The position numbers were made by a program, and so were the translations under genes. Below, piece by piece: positions 10,942 to 23,153 of a stretch of DNA of 64,000 nucleotides (position 1 is the stretch's first letter; each line of letters starts with the position of its first letter). The notes beneath the pieces are model-generated. The model saw only the letters and a program-made list of their open reading frames with translations, made no database searches and was not told the origin of the DNA. The stretch is from Pseudomonas batumici. Its GTDB lineage: Bacteria; Pseudomonadota; Gammaproteobacteria; Pseudomonadales; Pseudomonadaceae. The stretch spans positions 372,001 through 436,000 of the forward strand of contig NZ_JXDG01000003.1 in the NCBI RefSeq assembly GCF_000820515.1, in the 5' to 3' direction.

Positions 10942-12171
10942 ATGCAGATTTATAAAGTCGGCGGCGCGGTTCGCGATCGCCTGCTGGGCCGGCCGGTTAC
11001 CGATATCGACTGGGTGGTGGTGGGTGCCAGCGCCGAAGAGATGCTCGCCAGGGGATTTCGCCCGGTCGGTGCGGACTTTCCGGTTTTTCTCCACCCTTCG
11101 AGCGGTGAGGAATATGCCCTGGCCCGGACCGAGCGCAAGAGCGGACACGGTTATGGCGGGTTCACGTTCCACGCCAGCCCCGATGTCACGCTGGAAGAGG
11201 ACCTGATCCGCCGGGACCTGACCATCAATGCCATGGCTGAAGACGAGCACGGCAACCTGACCGACCCCTATCATGGCCAGGCGGATCTCGATGCCCGCCT
11301 TTTGCGTCATGTTTCCCCCGCCTTCGCCGAAGATCCCCTCCGGGTCCTGCGGGTTGCCCGCTTTGCCGCGCGTTATGCCGCCCTGGGTTTCAAGGTGGTC
11401 CCCGAGACCCTGGCGCTGATGCGCCAACTGGCCGAATCGGGCGAGCTGCAAGCCCTGACGCCGGAGCGCAGCTGGAAGGAAATCTCCCGCGCCCTGATGG
11501 AAGACCAACCCCAGGTGTTCATCCAGGTGCTGCGCGACTGCGGTGCGCTTGCCGTGCTGTTTCCGGAAGTCGACGCCCTGTTCGGGGTGCCGCAACCCGA
11601 GGCCCATCATCCGGAAATCGACAGCGGCGTGCATACCTTGAGCGTGCTGGAGCAAGCGGCACGCCATCGGCAACCGCTGACCGTCCGCTGGGCCTGCCTG
11701 CTGCACGACCTCGGCAAGGGACTGACGCCCGAAGACCAATGGCCGAAACACATTGCCCACGAGTCCAAGGGACTGAAGCTGATCAAGGCGGTGAATGAGC
11801 GCTACAAGGTACCGCGCGACTGCCAGGAACTGGCGTTGCTGGTGGGTGAGTACCACACCCATGGCCATCGCGCCCTGGAACTCAGGGCCTCGACCTTGCT
11901 GGAGTTGCTGCAGAGCTTCGATGTCTATCGACGACCGCAGCGTTTCGAGGAATTTATCGCCGCCTGCGAGATGGATGCCCGCGGGCGCCTGGGGCTGGAG
12001 GAGCGGGCTTATCCACAGGCGGACTATCTGCGAGGGGCGGCGGCGGCGGCCAAGGCGGTTGCCGTTCAGCCGCTGCTGGAACAGGGATTCAAGGGGCCGG
12101 AACTGGGCGAAGCGCTCAAGCGCGAACGCCTGAAAGCGCTCAAGGCCTACAAGGAGCAGGCCGCAGGCTAA
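10942..12171 (+). CDS. cca: Multifunctional CCA-adding tRNA nucleotidyltransferase/phosphohydrolase
   Basis: A 409-residue class II CCA enzyme that adds or repairs the 3' CCA of tRNA. The nucleotidyltransferase head starts [13 protein letters not shown] with catalytic carboxylates in TDIDWVVVG, followed by [10 protein letters not shown]. The C-terminal half is an HD domain ([19 protein letters not shown]), the long gammaproteobacterial form with 2'-nucleotidase/phosphatase activity. AACGGAGG precedes the ATG. It converges on folK with a gap of only 9 bases. Confidence 0.95.
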   Translation: MQIYKVGGAVRDRLLGRPVTDIDWVVVGASAEEMLARGFRPVGADFPVFLHPSSGEEYALARTERKSGHGYGGFTFHASPDVTLEEDLIRRDLTINAMAEDEHGNLTDPYHGQADLDARLLRHVSPAFAEDPLRVLRVARFAARYAALGFKVVPETLALMRQLAESGELQALTPERSWKEISRALMEDQPQVFIQVLRDCGALAVLFPEVDALFGVPQPEAHHPEIDSGVHTLSVLEQAARHRQPLTVRWACLLHDLGKGLTPEDQWPKHIAHESKGLKLIKAVNERYKVPRDCQELALLVGEYHTHGHRALELRASTLLELLQSFDVYRRPQRFEEFIAACEMDARGRLGLEERAYPQADYLRGAAAAAKAVAVQPLLEQGFKGPELGEALKRERLKALKAYKEQAAG

Positions 12172-12180
12172 GTGCGCGAC

Positions 12181-12699
12181 CTACAGCAGGTCCGGGGGCG
12201 TCAACTGCCCCCCACGCCATTCAAATGCCACGGGAGCCAGCACCTGATCGATCCGCGCCTCTGCCCACAACGTCGCGAAAGGTTTCCCCGCCTCGGGATG
12301 CAGCCGGTCCGGCGCGATCAGCGCCAAAGGCCACAACACAAAGGCATTCTTGAGAATTTCCGCCCGAGGCAGGATCAGCCCGTCGAAATTCCCCACCCAT
12401 TCGCCATACAACAGCACATCGATGTCCAGCGGCAGCCCTTTGCGATCCGGCGCATAGCGACCATTGTCGGCCTCGATGAATTTCAAGCGCCGATCCAGCT
12501 CCAGCAACGGCAGGTCGGTAAACGCCGACACCACCAGATTGAAGAACGGCCCGCTCTTGATGCCCACCGGCTGGCTTTCGAACACCGCCGAACAGCGGAT
12601 ATCCACCAGGAAACCGGCCAGCGCGTCCAACCCGGCGCGCAAGTGGGTTTCGCGCTCGATATTACTGCCGAGCCCGAGATAAACCTGAGTTAGCGACAT
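12181..12699 (-). CDS. folK: 6-hydroxymethyl-7,8-dihydropterin pyrophosphokinase FolK
   Basis: A 172-residue folate-pathway enzyme that transfers pyrophosphate from ATP to 6-hydroxymethyl-dihydropterin. Seen are the N-terminal VYLGLGSNIERE, FFNLVVSAFTDLPLLEL, the DRKGLPLDIDVLLYG catalytic block and LILPRAEILKNAFVLWPL. It overlaps the upstream folB by 10 bases on the same strand, so the two successive folate enzymes are coupled. Confidence 0.95.
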   Translation of the reverse strand: MSLTQVYLGLGSNIERETHLRAGLDALAGFLVDIRCSAVFESQPVGIKSGPFFNLVVSAFTDLPLLELDRRLKFIEADNGRYAPDRKGLPLDIDVLLYGEWVGNFDGLILPRAEILKNAFVLWPLALIAPDRLHPEAGKPFATLWAEARIDQVLAPVAFEWRGGQLTPPDLL

Positions 12700-13043
12700 C
12701 CGCGCTCGATCTCCACGCCCACGCCCTTGGCCGCCGCAACGGCCCCCGGCTTGGTCAGCTTGAGGTGCAACCAGGGAATCTGGAACTCGCTCATCAGCAC
12801 CTGTGCCAGGCGTTCGGCGAAGGTTTCCACCAACTGGAACTGCGACTGCTCGGCAAACAGCTGGATGCGCGCAGAAACGCTCGCATAATCGAGGGCCAGG
12901 CTCAGATCGTCACCGGCCGCAGCCGGGCGGTTGTCCCAGGCAAAACTGAGATCAAGGCGCAGGCACTGACGGATGCCGCGCTCCCAGTCATAGGCGCCGA
13001 TCACGGTGTCGACTTCCAGGCCCTCGATAAACACTCTGTCCAA
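12690..13043 (-). CDS. folB: Dihydroneopterin aldolase FolB
   Basis: A 117-residue enzyme giving 6-hydroxymethyl-dihydropterin and glycolaldehyde from dihydroneopterin. Typical start (L/M)[22 protein letters not shown] and FPRINT-like C-terminal [12 protein letters not shown]. No ATG fits: I chose TTG at 13043 because GGAGAG precedes it by 6 bases and the family N-terminus begins there; the longer frame adds eight unrelated residues. The gene precedes and overlaps folK. Confidence 0.92.
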   Translation of the reverse strand: MDRVFIEGLEVDTVIGAYDWERGIRQCLRLDLSFAWDNRPAAAGDDLSLALDYASVSARIQLFAEQSQFQLVETFAERLAQVLMSEFQIPWLHLKLTKPGAVAAAKGVGVEIERGCR

Positions 13044-13117
13044 GCACTTCTCTCCGCAGCACGACAAGGGCGCAATGCGCCGTTAGAATCAGGGCGTCCC
13101 CGCCCGGAATAGTTAGC

Positions 13118-13687
13118 ATGTTTTGGTTACTGGCGATCCTCGCCTACCTGCTCGGCTCTCTGTCCTTCGCCATTTTGCTCAGCCGCCTCACGGGAAGCCC
13201 CGATCCGCGAATGAGTGGCTCGGGCAATGCCGGCGCCACCAACATGCTGCGCCTGGCCGGCAAGAAGCTGGCCATCCTGACCTTGCTCGGCGACCTCTGC
13301 AAAGGCTTGCTGCCGGTGCTGATCGCCGGTGCCGCCGGGTTGTCGCTCCAGCAGCAAGCCTGGGTCGGGCTCTGCGCCGTCCTCGGCCACCTGTTTCCAT
13401 TGTACTTCCGCTTTCGCGGCGGCAAGGGCGTCGCCACGGCGGCCGGCATGCTGCTGGGGTTGTACCCACCCGCCGCCCTGCTGGCCCTCGCGACCTGGCT
13501 CCTGACCTTCTACCTCACTCGCACCAGCTCCCTGGCCGCCTTGATCGCCACCCCACTGACCCTGCCGCTGCTGGCCTGGCAGGAACCGGCCGCCTTGCTG
13601 CCGATGAGCGTGGTGACCGGACTGATCGTCTGGCGCCATCGCGGCAATCTACGCGACCTTTTCGCAGGGCGCGAACGACATTTCTGA
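13118..13687 (+). CDS. plsY: Acyl-phosphate:glycerol-3-phosphate acyltransferase PlsY
   Basis: A 189-residue integral membrane enzyme making lysophosphatidic acid from acyl-phosphate and glycerol-3-phosphate, the first step of phospholipid synthesis. Five hydrophobic segments, and the motifs [33 protein letters not shown] and [15 protein letters not shown] match the PlsY active-site loops. Divergent from folB, which leaves about 75 bases for two promoters. Confidence 0.95.
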   Translation: MFWLLAILAYLLGSLSFAILLSRLTGSPDPRMSGSGNAGATNMLRLAGKKLAILTLLGDLCKGLLPVLIAGAAGLSLQQQAWVGLCAVLGHLFPLYFRFRGGKGVATAAGMLLGLYPPAALLALATWLLTFYLTRTSSLAALIATPLTLPLLAWQEPAALLPMSVVTGLIVWRHRGNLRDLFAGRERHF

Positions 13688-13734
13688 TCCTGACCGTGAA
13701 GATGGCTCACACGCCGCCTTCCATCGACCGCCGC

Positions 13735-14760
13735 TCAAATCGCCGACAACTGCTCCATGGGCCAGCGTGCCTGCACACTGATCGCCAGGCTTTCCTTCTG
13801 TCCGGCCTGCAAACGCTGACACCCGGCAAACGCAATCATCGCGCCATTGTCGGTACAGAACTCGGGGCGGGCGTAGAACACACTGCCCTTCATGTCACCC
13901 AGCATCTTTTCCAGCGAAACCCGCAAGGCCTTGTTGGCACTGACGCCTCCGGCGATCACCAGGCGCTTCATGCCCGCCTGTTTCAGCGCACGCTTGCACT
14001 TGATGGTCAAAGTCTCCACCACCGCCTGCTGGAAGGCCAGCGAGATGTCGCAACGGGTTTGCTCGCCGTCGTCCCCAGCGCTGACGCACTGCTGCCAGGT
14101 ATTCAGGGCGAAGGTCTTCAGACCGCTGAAACTGAAATCCAGCCCCGGGCGATCGCACATCGGTCGCGGGAAGACGAAACGCCCCGCCACACCCTGCTCG
14201 GCCAAGCGGGCGATTTCCGGACCACCCGGATAATTGAGACCAATCATCTTCGCCGTCTTGTCGAATGCTTCGCCGGCCGCATCGTCCAGGGTTTCCCCCA
14301 GCAAGGCGTATTGGCCGATGCCGTCCACGCGAACGAGCTGGGTATGCCCGCCGGAGACCAACAAAGCGACGAACGGAAACGCCGGCGGCTGCTCTTCCAG
14401 CATCGGCGCCAGCAGATGGCCTTCCATGTGATGCACGCCCAGGGCCGGCACATCCCAGGCAAAGGCCAGGGCCTGGGCGCACGAAGCCCCGACCAGCAAG
14501 GCCCCGACCAGGCCAGGACCGGCCGTGTAGGCGATCGCATCGATCTCGGTCGGCGCGCAGTCGGCCTCGGCCAGGACCTGGCGGATCAACGGCAGCATGC
14601 GCTTGACGTGGTCCCGCGAGGCCAGCTCCGGCACCACGCCACCATAGGCGCGGTGCAGGTCGATCTGACTGAACAGCGCATCGGCGAGAAGCCCGCGTTC
14701 ACTGTCGTACAGCGCGACGCCGGTTTCGTCGCAGGAGGTTTCTAATCCCAGTACTAGCAT
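13735..14760 (-). CDS. tsaD: tRNA threonylcarbamoyltransferase TsaD
   Basis: A 341-residue Kae1/YgjD protein that completes t6A37 synthesis in ANN-decoding tRNAs together with TsaB, TsaC and TsaE. N-terminal [16 protein letters not shown], the metal-binding [13 protein letters not shown] and the substrate/nucleotide segments [11 protein letters not shown] and [13 protein letters not shown] are intact. Divergent from rpsU with about 195 bases between them, the usual arrangement in pseudomonads. Confidence 0.96.
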   Translation of the reverse strand: MLVLGLETSCDETGVALYDSERGLLADALFSQIDLHRAYGGVVPELASRDHVKRMLPLIRQVLAEADCAPTEIDAIAYTAGPGLVGALLVGASCAQALAFAWDVPALGVHHMEGHLLAPMLEEQPPAFPFVALLVSGGHTQLVRVDGIGQYALLGETLDDAAGEAFDKTAKMIGLNYPGGPEIARLAEQGVAGRFVFPRPMCDRPGLDFSFSGLKTFALNTWQQCVSAGDDGEQTRCDISLAFQQAVVETLTIKCKRALKQAGMKRLVIAGGVSANKALRVSLEKMLGDMKGSVFYARPEFCTDNGAMIAFAGCQRLQAGQKESLAISVQARWPMEQLSAI

Positions 14761-14955
14761 GGGTTTGCGCCCTGAGGCTAAATTCGAAGGCGCGAATAAT
14801 AGTCGTCACTCCGGGCCCCGACCAGCGGTTTTCGATCAGAGGCTTTGCATTCCTCGCCACGAGGGGTTAACATCCGCAACCCTTAAAAACCGACGATCTC
14901 CAGTGCGCTTTTGCCTGAGGACGTTGACCCCGGTAATGAATGAAGGTAGCTCTGG

Positions 14956-15171
14956 ATGCCAGCCGTCAAAGTTAAAGAGAACGAACCCTTCGACGTAGCT
15001 CTGCGTCGTTTCAAGCGCTCCTGCGAAAAAGCCGGTGTTCTGGCTGAAGTTCGTAGCCGCGAATTTTACGAGAAGCCGACTTCCGAGCGTAAGCGTAAGG
15101 CAGCTGCTGCTGTCAAGCGTCACGCCAAGAAAGTTCAGCGCGAACAGCGCCGCGCCGTTCGTCTGTACTAA
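14956..15171 (+). CDS. rpsU: 30S ribosomal protein S21
   Basis: A 71-residue basic protein ([20 protein letters not shown] start) of the small subunit, involved in initiation and located by the platform. Full length. First gene of the rpsU-dnaG-rpoD macromolecular-synthesis operon. AGGTAG precedes the ATG. Confidence 0.97.
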
Positions 15172-15201
15172 TACACAGACGTTCGTTGCAAGCTTCTGCC
15201 A

Positions 15202-15222
15202 AGCCCGGCCCTCAGCCGGGCT
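15202..15222 (+). terminator. Stem-loop between rpsU and dnaG, probable attenuator
   Basis: AGCCCGGC, loop CCTCA, GCCGGGCT form an 8-bp GC-rich stem 30 bases after rpsU. There is no U-run, so termination would be weak or absent. A terminator/processing site in this position is known in the E. coli operon, where it lowers dnaG relative to rpsU. Confidence 0.45.
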
Positions 15223-15413
15223 AATGGCATTTGCGGATATCGCTTGATGCTTCACCGTCAAAGCCGCCGATGCGACCCAGACGAACCCGCTTCACCCCGT
15301 CAGACCTGGCACTCGCCAGCGGTGCACGTCTTTACTGACGAGCCTTCCAAGGCTAATGACGAGCACACCCTTTCCGTTCCAGCTATCGAGCACTCTGCGA
15401 TGATGAGAACGCC

Positions 15414-17375
15414 ATGGCGGGGCTGATTCCCCAAAGTTTCATTGACGACCTTCTCAACCGCACCGACATCGTCGACGTGGTGAGTTCGCGCGTGCAACTG
15501 AAAAAGGCCGGCAAGAACTACACCGCCTGCTGCCCGTTCCACAAGGAAAAGACACCGTCCTTCAGCGTCAGCCCGGACAAGCAGTTCTACTACTGCTTTG
15601 GCTGCGGCGCTGGCGGCAACGCCCTCGGCTTCCTCATGGACCACGACAACCTGGATTTCCCCCAGGCCGTCGAGGACCTGGCCAAAGCCGCCGGCATGGA
15701 AATCCCCCGCGAGGAAAGCGGCCGCGCGCACAAACCGCGCCAGCCGACCGATTCGCCGCTCTACCCGCTCCTGACGGCGGCCGCCGACTTCTATCGCCAG
15801 GCGCTGAAAAGCCATCCGGCGCGCAAGGCGGCGGTGGACTACCTCAAGGGTCGTGGCCTGACCGGGGAGATCGCGCGGGATTTCGGCCTGGGCTTTGCCC
15901 CGCCGGGCTGGGATAACCTGTTCAAGCACCTGTCCAGCGACACCCTCCAGCAGAAAGCCATGATCGACGCCGGCCTGCTGATCGAGAACGCCGAAACCGG
16001 CAAGCGCTACGACCGCTTCCGCGACCGTGTGATGTTCCCCATCCGCGATACCCGCGGCCGGATCATCGCCTTCGGCGGCCGGGTGCTGGGCGACGACAAG
16101 CCCAAATACCTGAACTCGCCGGAAACCCCGGTGTTTCACAAGGGCCAGGAACTCTACGGCCTGTACGAGGCTCGCAAGAACAACCGCAACCTCGACGAAA
16201 TCATCGTCGTCGAGGGCTACATGGACGTCATCGCCCTGGCCCAGCAAGGCCTGCGCAACGCCGTCGCGACCCTGGGCACCGCCACTAGCGAAGAACACCT
16301 CAAGCGCCTGTTTCGCGTGGTGCCCAACGTCCTGTTCTGCTTCGACGGCGACCAGGCAGGCCGCAACGCCGCCTGGCGCGCACTGGAAGCGACCCTGAGC
16401 AGCCTGCAGGACGGCCGTCGCGCACGCTTCCTGTTCCTGCCCGAAGGCGAAGACCCGGACACCCTGATTCGCGCCGAAGGCACTGACGCCTTCCGCGCCC
16501 GGATCAACCAGCACGCACAGCCGCTGGCGGATTATTTCTTCCAGCAACTGAGCGAAGAGGCGGACCCGCGCTCACTGGAAGGCAAGGCGCACATGGCCAC
16601 CCTCGCCGCACCGCTGATCGACAAGGTGCCGGGGGCGAACCTGCGCACCCTGATGCGCCAACGCCTCACACAGATTACCGGCCTGACCAGCGAAACCGTC
16701 AGCCAACTGGCGCACAGCGCGCCGGCCGAAGCGCCACCGCCCTACGACCCCGGCATCGACTACGACGCCATGCCCGACTATTCGGACTACCATGCGCCGC
16801 AGGAGGCCTACGCCCCCCAGCAGGAGTGGACCCCGAAGAAGCCCGGCGCGGGCGGCAAGAAATGGGAAAAGAAGCCCTGGGACAAGAACGGCAAGCGCGG
16901 CGGCGACCGCGACGAGCCCCGCGGCCCGCGCACCCCGGCGCCGGTCGAGCCGCCGACGCTCACCGCCCTGCGCACATTGGTCCATCACCCGCAACTGGCC
17001 GCCAAGGTCGAGACCGCCGGTCACCTCGCGGATGAAGAAAACGTCCATGCACAGCTGCTCGTGGCCTTGCTCGAAGCCGTACAAAAGAATCCTGAGCTAA
17101 GCTCATTTCAACTACTTTCGCGCTGGCACGGCACCGACCAGGGTCGATTACTCACCCGTTTGGCGGAAAAGGAGTGGCTGATCGAAGGAGATAACCTTGA
17201 ACAACAGTTTTTCGACACCATAACCAGCTTGTCGACCCGTCAACGCGAGCGAAAGCTGGAGCAACTCATCAGGAAGTCGCGGCAAGGCGAATTGAGCGCT
17301 GAAGACAAAAATCAGCTGCTTGAACTGCTAAAACGCAATCTTCCTGCATCAAACCCGACCTCAACTGGCGCGTGA
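15414..17375 (+). CDS. dnaG: DNA primase DnaG
   Basis: A 653-residue primase that makes RNA primers at the fork. The N-terminal zinc site uses C40, H43, C61 and C64 (ACCPFHKEK and YYCFGCGAGG). The catalytic TOPRIM core has VVEGYMDVIAL and FDGDQAGRNAA. The linker before the C-terminal helicase-binding domain is long and rich in Lys/Gly/Pro (KKPGAGGKKWEKKPWDKNG), a low-complexity insertion. About 240 bases separate it from rpsU. Confidence 0.96.
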   Translation: MAGLIPQSFIDDLLNRTDIVDVVSSRVQLKKAGKNYTACCPFHKEKTPSFSVSPDKQFYYCFGCGAGGNALGFLMDHDNLDFPQAVEDLAKAAGMEIPREESGRAHKPRQPTDSPLYPLLTAAADFYRQALKSHPARKAAVDYLKGRGLTGEIARDFGLGFAPPGWDNLFKHLSSDTLQQKAMIDAGLLIENAETGKRYDRFRDRVMFPIRDTRGRIIAFGGRVLGDDKPKYLNSPETPVFHKGQELYGLYEARKNNRNLDEIIVVEGYMDVIALAQQGLRNAVATLGTATSEEHLKRLFRVVPNVLFCFDGDQAGRNAAWRALEATLSSLQDGRRARFLFLPEGEDPDTLIRAEGTDAFRARINQHAQPLADYFFQQLSEEADPRSLEGKAHMATLAAPLIDKVPGANLRTLMRQRLTQITGLTSETVSQLAHSAPAEAPPPYDPGIDYDAMPDYSDYHAPQEAYAPQQEWTPKKPGAGGKKWEKKPWDKNGKRGGDRDEPRGPRTPAPVEPPTLTALRTLVHHPQLAAKVETAGHLADEENVHAQLLVALLEAVQKNPELSSFQLLSRWHGTDQGRLLTRLAEKEWLIEGDNLEQQFFDTITSLSTRQRERKLEQLIRKSRQGELSAEDKNQLLELLKRNLPASNPTSTGA

Positions 17376-17389
17376 GGTCATAGCTCGGG

Positions 17390-17395
17390 TATAAT
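17390..17395 (+). promoter_or_regulatory. Consensus -10 element upstream of rpoD
   Basis: A perfect TATAAT lies between dnaG and rpoD, 48 bases before the rpoD ATG. No good -35 is visible at the right distance. It could give rpoD its own promoter inside the operon. Confidence 0.45.
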
Positions 17396-17442
17396 CCTCG
17401 GCTTGTTTTTTGCCCGCCAAGACCTTCAGTGGATAGGGTGTT

Positions 17443-19290
<1,848 letters not shown>

Positions 19291-19294
19291 TACC

Positions 19295-19320
19295 AAAACC
19301 CCCGGCTTGCCGGGGGTTTT
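19295..19320 (+). terminator. Intrinsic terminator of rpoD
   Basis: AAAACCCCCGG, loop CTTG, CCGGGGGTTTT form an 11-bp stem with A/T flanks 5 bases after the rpoD stop. Symmetric A and T tracts would let it act in both directions. Confidence 0.9.
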
Positions 19321-19397
19321 GCTTTGTGCAGATTCCCTTTTCTCCAGCCGCCGTCCGTCTACACTCGAATCATCCCCCGCGCCATAACGAGACCGTT

Positions 19398-22300
19398 ATG
19401 CCCAGACTGACAGCCCTGCTTCTGTTGCTGCTGCTTACCTGGACCGCAACGGCTGGAGCGTTGAATCTCACCGATGAGGAACGTGACTGGCTCAAGGCCC
19501 ACCCGCAACTGCGCCTGGGTGTCGATGCGTCGTGGCCACCATTCGAGTTCAGGGGGGAAGACGGCGTCTACCAGGGCCTGGCGGCCGACTACATCCACCT
19601 GATCGAAGACCGCCTGAACATCAAGCTCACCCCCATCGAACCGGTGAGCTGGACCGAGGTGCTGCAACTGGCGAAGGTGGGCCAGGTCGACCTGCTGCCT
19701 GGCATCATGTCGACCCCGGAACGGCAGGCCTACCTGTCCTTTACCCGCCCTTACCTGGATTTTCCGATTGTCATCCTCGCCCATGAAGGCGGCGCCAAAC
19801 CCCATGACATGAAAGATCTCTATGGCCTGAAGATCGCCGTGGTGGAGAACTACGCGCCCCACGAGCTGTTGCGCAGCCATCATCCGGACCTCAACCTCGT
19901 GGCCCTGCCCAACGTCAGCTCGGCCCTGCAGGCCCTGGCCACCGACAAGGTCGACGCGGTCATCGGCGATCTCGCCTCCAGTGTCTGGAGCCTACGCCAG
20001 CTCAAGCTCGAAGGGCTCTACGTCAGCGGCGAAACGCCCTATCGCTACCAGTTGGCGATGGCCGTGCCCCAGGACCAGAAAATTTTCGTGGGCATTCTCG
20101 ACAAGGTCATGGCCGACATGAGCGTCGCCGAGACCGAGGCCATCCAGAAACGCTGGGTGGGCAACATCCCGATCAACCCCTCTTCCTGGACCGACCTGCT
20201 GCTCTACGGCCTGCCCGGCTTCCTGCTGCTGGTCAGCGTGCTGGCCGTGGTGATCCGCATCAACCGCCGCCTGAGCTCGGAAATCGCCCGGCGCGTGGCC
20301 CTCGAGCAGGAACTGCGTAGCAGCGAATACCATTACCGCGGCCTGGTGGAGAGCCTGTCGGCCATCGCCTGGGAAGCGCGGATGGACTTCACCTACACCT
20401 ATGTCTCGCCCCATGCCGAAGCCTTGCTGGGTTATCCGCTGGCCCATTGGCTGATTCCCGGATTCTGGCGCAGCATCACCCACCCCGCCGACCTGACCCG
20501 TGCCCAGGCGTTCTGTGACAAGGAAATAACCGAAGGGCGCGACCACACCCTCGACTATCGGGTGATCAGCGCCGATGGCCGCACGCTATGGGTGCGCGAT
20601 CTGGTCAGCCTGATCGAACACGACCACGAGCCACTCATACGCGGCCTGATGATCGACATCAGCGAAATCAAGCGCACCGAGGAAGCGCTGCGCCTGTCGG
20701 AACAGAAATTCGCCTCGGTCTTCCAGCAATGCCCAGACATCCTGGTCATCGCCCGCCTGTCCGACGGCCACCTGCTGGAAGTCAACAAAGCCTTCGAGGA
20801 ACAGATAGGCCTGAACGCCCGGGACGTGATCGGACGCACCGCCACCGAGCTCAACATCTGGGCCGTCGACGGCGTGGGCGCGGGATTACTACAACGCTTG
20901 CAGGGCGGCAGTATCCGCAACCTGGAAATGCCCTTCAGACGCAGCAATGGCCAACTGTTCACCGGCCTGATCTCCGCCGAGCCTTTCGAACTCGACACCA
21001 CGCCCGCCCTGGTGGTGGTGGTCCGGGACATCAGCCAGCTCAAGCAAACCCAGCAACAACTGCAAACCTCCGAAGAGAAGTTCGCCAAGGCCTTCCATGC
21101 CTCCCCCGACGGTCTGCTGCTGAGCCGGCAAAGCGACGGCCTGCTGCTGGAAGTCAACGACGGTTTCAGTCGCCTGACCGGCTACAACAGCGCCACCTCG
21201 CTGGACCGTTCGACCCTGGACCTGGGCCTGTGGGTCAACCTGAACGAACGCAAGCACCTGCTCGAACTGCTGCATCGCGATGGTTTTGTCCGTGACTTCA
21301 GTTGCCATATCCGCCGCAGCGACGGGCAGGTCCGCCTGTGCGAACTCTCCAGCCGGCCGCTGCCCATCGGCGGCGAGGACTGCATGCTGACCATCGCCCG
21401 GGACATCACCGAGCGCCACGTCATGCAGGAAAAGCTGCAACAGGCCGCCACCGTCTTCGAAAGCACCGCCGAAGGCGTATTGATCACCGACACCCAACAA
21501 CACATCAGCGCGGTCAATCGGGCCTTCAGCGAAATCACCGGCTACAGCGAAACCGAAGCCCTGGGCCATACCCCGCGCCTGCTAGCCTCCGGCCAGCACG
21601 ACAGCGCCTTCTACGCGGCCATGTGGCACCAACTGACTGCCGAAGGCCATTGGCAGGGCGAGATCTGCAACCGGCGCAAGAACGGCGAGCTCTACCCCAG
21701 CTGGCTGACTATCAGTGCCGTACGTAACCGCGATACGGTGGTCACCCACTTCGTCGCCGTGTTCGCCGACATTTCCAGCCTCAAGCATGCCCAGGCCCGC
21801 CTGGACTACCAGGCCCACCACGACCCGTTGACCGGCCTGCCCAACCGCAGCCTGTTCGAAAGCCGTCTGCTGGCCGCGTTGCACAGCCAGACCGAAAACG
21901 GTGGCCAGGGCGCCGTGCTGTTTCTCGACCTCGACCGTTTCAAGCATATCAACGACAGCCTCGGCCATCCGGTCGGAGACCTGTTGCTCAAAGGCATTGC
22001 CGTCCGGCTCAAGGACCAGTTGCGCGACATCGACACCGTGGCCCGGCTGGGCGGCGACGAGTTCATCATCCTGCTGCCGGGCCTGCACCAGGCCAGCGAT
22101 GCCCTGCACCTGGCCAACAAGCTGCTGGGTTGCTTCAGCGCGCCATTCCAGGCCGGTGAACACGAGTTCTTCATCAGCGCCAGCATCGGCACCAGCCTCT
22201 ACCCCAAGGACGGCAACGATGTCGCCACCTTGATCAAGAACGCCGACGCGGCGATGTACCGCTCCAAGGCCAAGGGCCGTAACCGGGTCGAAAGCTACAC

Positions 22301-23138
22301 CCGCGACCTCACGGCCCAGGCCAGCGAGCGTGTGGCCCTGGAGCACGAACTGCGCCGGGCCATCGAGCGCCAGGAACTGCACCTGCTCTACCAGCCGAAG
22401 ATCAGTCTCGACGGCGGGCAACTGGTGGGGGCCGAAGCCTTGATTCGCTGGCAGCACCCGACCCTTGGCGAGGTGCCACCTGAGCATTTCATTCCGTTGG
22501 CCGAAGAGAACGGCATGATCCTGCAGATTGGCGACTGGGTGCTGGAGCGCGCCTGCCGGCAGATGCAACGCTGGAACAGAACCCATCGCGACTTCGGCCC
22601 GCTCTCGGTCAACCTCGCCGGCGCGCAGTTGCGCCAACCGAACCTGCTCGCGCGGATCGAACAGTTGCTCAAGGATTACTGTCTCGAGCCCGGCTGCCTG
22701 CAACTGGAGATCACCGAAAACTTCATCATGAGCCAGGCCGAGGAGGCCCTGGAGGTCCTGCACCAGCTCAAGCGCCTGGGGGTGCAATTGGCCATTGACG
22801 ACTTCGGCACCGGCTATTCGTCGCTGAGCTACCTCAAGCGCCTGCCGCTGGACGTGCTGAAAATCGACCAATCGTTCGTTCGCGGCCTGCCGGATGATCC
22901 CCACGATGTCGCCATCGTCCGCGCCATCATCGCCCTGGGGCGCAGCATGCAGTTCATGGTGATTGCCGAGGGTGTGGAGAACCAGGCCCAGCAGGCTTTC
23001 CTGGCCGCCGAGGGTTGCGAACAGATCCAGGGCTACATCGTCAGCCTGCCGTTGCCGGCCGAAGAATTCGCCGCGACTTTTCTTCATATGACGCTTTCGG
23101 AGTTTTCGGATAGCACCCGCGAGAAACCATCGCTATAA
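19398..23138 (+). CDS. Periplasmic-sensor PAS/GGDEF/EAL cyclic-di-GMP protein
   Basis: A 1246-residue membrane signalling protein. Order: signal peptide, SBP_bac_3 periplasmic binding domain (about residues 30-265, LRLGVDASWPPFEF), one membrane helix near 275-295 (LLLYGLPGFLLLVSVLAVVI), about four PAS domains, GGDEF, EAL. The diguanylate cyclase signature RLGGDEF is intact near residue 885, with an RxxD inhibitory site (RDID) just before it. The phosphodiesterase signature GAEALIRW is near 1011 and DDFGTGYSSLSYLK is also present, so both activities are plausible. The binding domain suggests it senses an amino acid or similar solute. The stop codon lies within the -10 of the next tRNA. Confidence 0.93.
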   Translation: MPRLTALLLLLLLTWTATAGALNLTDEERDWLKAHPQLRLGVDASWPPFEFRGEDGVYQGLAADYIHLIEDRLNIKLTPIEPVSWTEVLQLAKVGQVDLLPGIMSTPERQAYLSFTRPYLDFPIVILAHEGGAKPHDMKDLYGLKIAVVENYAPHELLRSHHPDLNLVALPNVSSALQALATDKVDAVIGDLASSVWSLRQLKLEGLYVSGETPYRYQLAMAVPQDQKIFVGILDKVMADMSVAETEAIQKRWVGNIPINPSSWTDLLLYGLPGFLLLVSVLAVVIRINRRLSSEIARRVALEQELRSSEYHYRGLVESLSAIAWEARMDFTYTYVSPHAEALLGYPLAHWLIPGFWRSITHPADLTRAQAFCDKEITEGRDHTLDYRVISADGRTLWVRDLVSLIEHDHEPLIRGLMIDISEIKRTEEALRLSEQKFASVFQQCPDILVIARLSDGHLLEVNKAFEEQIGLNARDVIGRTATELNIWAVDGVGAGLLQRLQGGSIRNLEMPFRRSNGQLFTGLISAEPFELDTTPALVVVVRDISQLKQTQQQLQTSEEKFAKAFHASPDGLLLSRQSDGLLLEVNDGFSRLTGYNSATSLDRSTLDLGLWVNLNERKHLLELLHRDGFVRDFSCHIRRSDGQVRLCELSSRPLPIGGEDCMLTIARDITERHVMQEKLQQAATVFESTAEGVLITDTQQHISAVNRAFSEITGYSETEALGHTPRLLASGQHDSAFYAAMWHQLTAEGHWQGEICNRRKNGELYPSWLTISAVRNRDTVVTHFVAVFADISSLKHAQARLDYQAHHDPLTGLPNRSLFESRLLAALHSQTENGGQGAVLFLDLDRFKHINDSLGHPVGDLLLKGIAVRLKDQLRDIDTVARLGGDEFIILLPGLHQASDALHLANKLLGCFSAPFQAGEHEFFISASIGTSLYPKDGNDVATLIKNADAAMYRSKAKGRNRVESYTRDLTAQASERVALEHELRRAIERQELHLLYQPKISLDGGQLVGAEALIRWQHPTLGEVPPEHFIPLAEENGMILQIGDWVLERACRQMQRWNRTHRDFGPLSVNLAGAQLRQPNLLARIEQLLKDYCLEPGCLQLEITENFIMSQAEEALEVLHQLKRLGVQLAIDDFGTGYSSLSYLKRLPLDVLKIDQSFVRGLPDDPHDVAIVRAIIALGRSMQFMVIAEGVENQAQQAFLAAEGCEQIQGYIVSLPLPAEEFAATFLHMTLSEFSDSTREKPSL

Positions 23139-23139
23139 T
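23134..23139 (+). promoter_or_regulatory. -10 element of the tRNA-Ile2 promoter, overlapping the upstream stop codon
   Basis: TATAAT sits 14 bases before the tRNA and contains the TAA stop of the GGDEF/EAL gene (23136-23138). Its spacing and the GC-rich discriminator CGCGGCC suit a stable-RNA promoter. The -35 is not clear. Confidence 0.6.
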
Positions 23140-23153
23140 TCGCGGCCTACTGA

